NCBI GenBank assembly: GCA_031257075.1
Contig: JAIRPM010000093.1
Coordinates: forward strand, 1-5,016
Source: Spirochaetaceae bacterium
Lineage (GTDB): Bacteria > Spirochaetota > Spirochaetia > Treponematales > Breznakiellaceae
DNA: 5,016 bases
Direction: 5' to 3'
The notes under the pieces are model-generated. The model worked only from the letters and a program-made list of their open reading frames with translations, was not told the DNA's origin and did no database searches. The position numbers and the translations under genes are program-made. This document shows, piece after piece, positions 4,999 through 5,016 of the stretch (positions within the stretch are counted from its first letter, which is position 1; each line of letters starts with the position of its first letter).

Positions 4999-5016
4999 AG
5001 ATCGGAAGAGCACACG
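4999..5016. other. Illumina adapter sequence at contig end
   Basis: AGATCGGAAGAGCACACG is identical to the first 18 bases of the standard TruSeq read-1 adapter. It is a sequencing artefact left after incomplete trimming and marks the true end of the assembled biological sequence at or just before 4998. Confidence 0.93.

Overview
The window looks like a short metagenome-type contig from a Gram-negative (diderm) bacterium. The evidence is a 581-residue protein with an N-terminal export signal and a C-terminal phenylalanine beta-signature typical of outer-membrane barrels. Base composition is mixed, with no extreme codon bias. The barrel protein's style, the F-type ATP synthase subunit a variant and the palindromic repeats recall anaerobic host-associated bacteria, possibly a Treponema-like spirochaete. 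That placement is an impression and is not proven here. The last 18 bases match the start of the common Illumina TruSeq read-1 adapter, so the right edge is an untrimmed contig end and not genome sequence.

Layout from left to right. (1) The N-terminus of a response-regulator receiver domain lies on the minus strand and runs off the left edge. A 19-bp Fur-box-like palindrome lies just upstream of it. (2) A complete SulP-family anion transporter with a C-terminal STAS domain is on the minus strand at 274-1956. Its Shine-Dalgarno sequence sits in the loop of a small hairpin. (3) A divergent intergenic region of about 115 bp follows, with a GC-rich hairpin and a repeated 10-mer. (4) A complete F0 subunit a gene (atpB) is on the plus strand at 2073-2816. 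It starts with GTG, has no visible Shine-Dalgarno sequence, and is not followed by atpE. (5) A short convergent gap holds a hairpin. (6) The barrel protein gene is on the minus strand at 2862-4607. It has a lysine-rich N-terminal stretch and a nine-base A tract in its coding strand. (7) A roughly 400-bp region carries two related, highly palindromic repeats of about 90-115 bp, separated by a strong minus-strand terminator. (8) The last codons of a leftward gene enter from the right. Its stop codon lies inside the second repeat.

The genes do not form an obvious common pathway. SulP transporter and ATP synthase subunit a are divergently arranged inner-membrane transport genes, and the barrel protein faces atpB tail to tail. 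I see no new defence, secretion or biosynthetic system. The points most worth checking are the detached atpB with unusual half-channel residues, the paired palindromic repeats that appear to have supplied the end of a neighbouring gene, and the slippage-prone tract in the outer-membrane protein gene.
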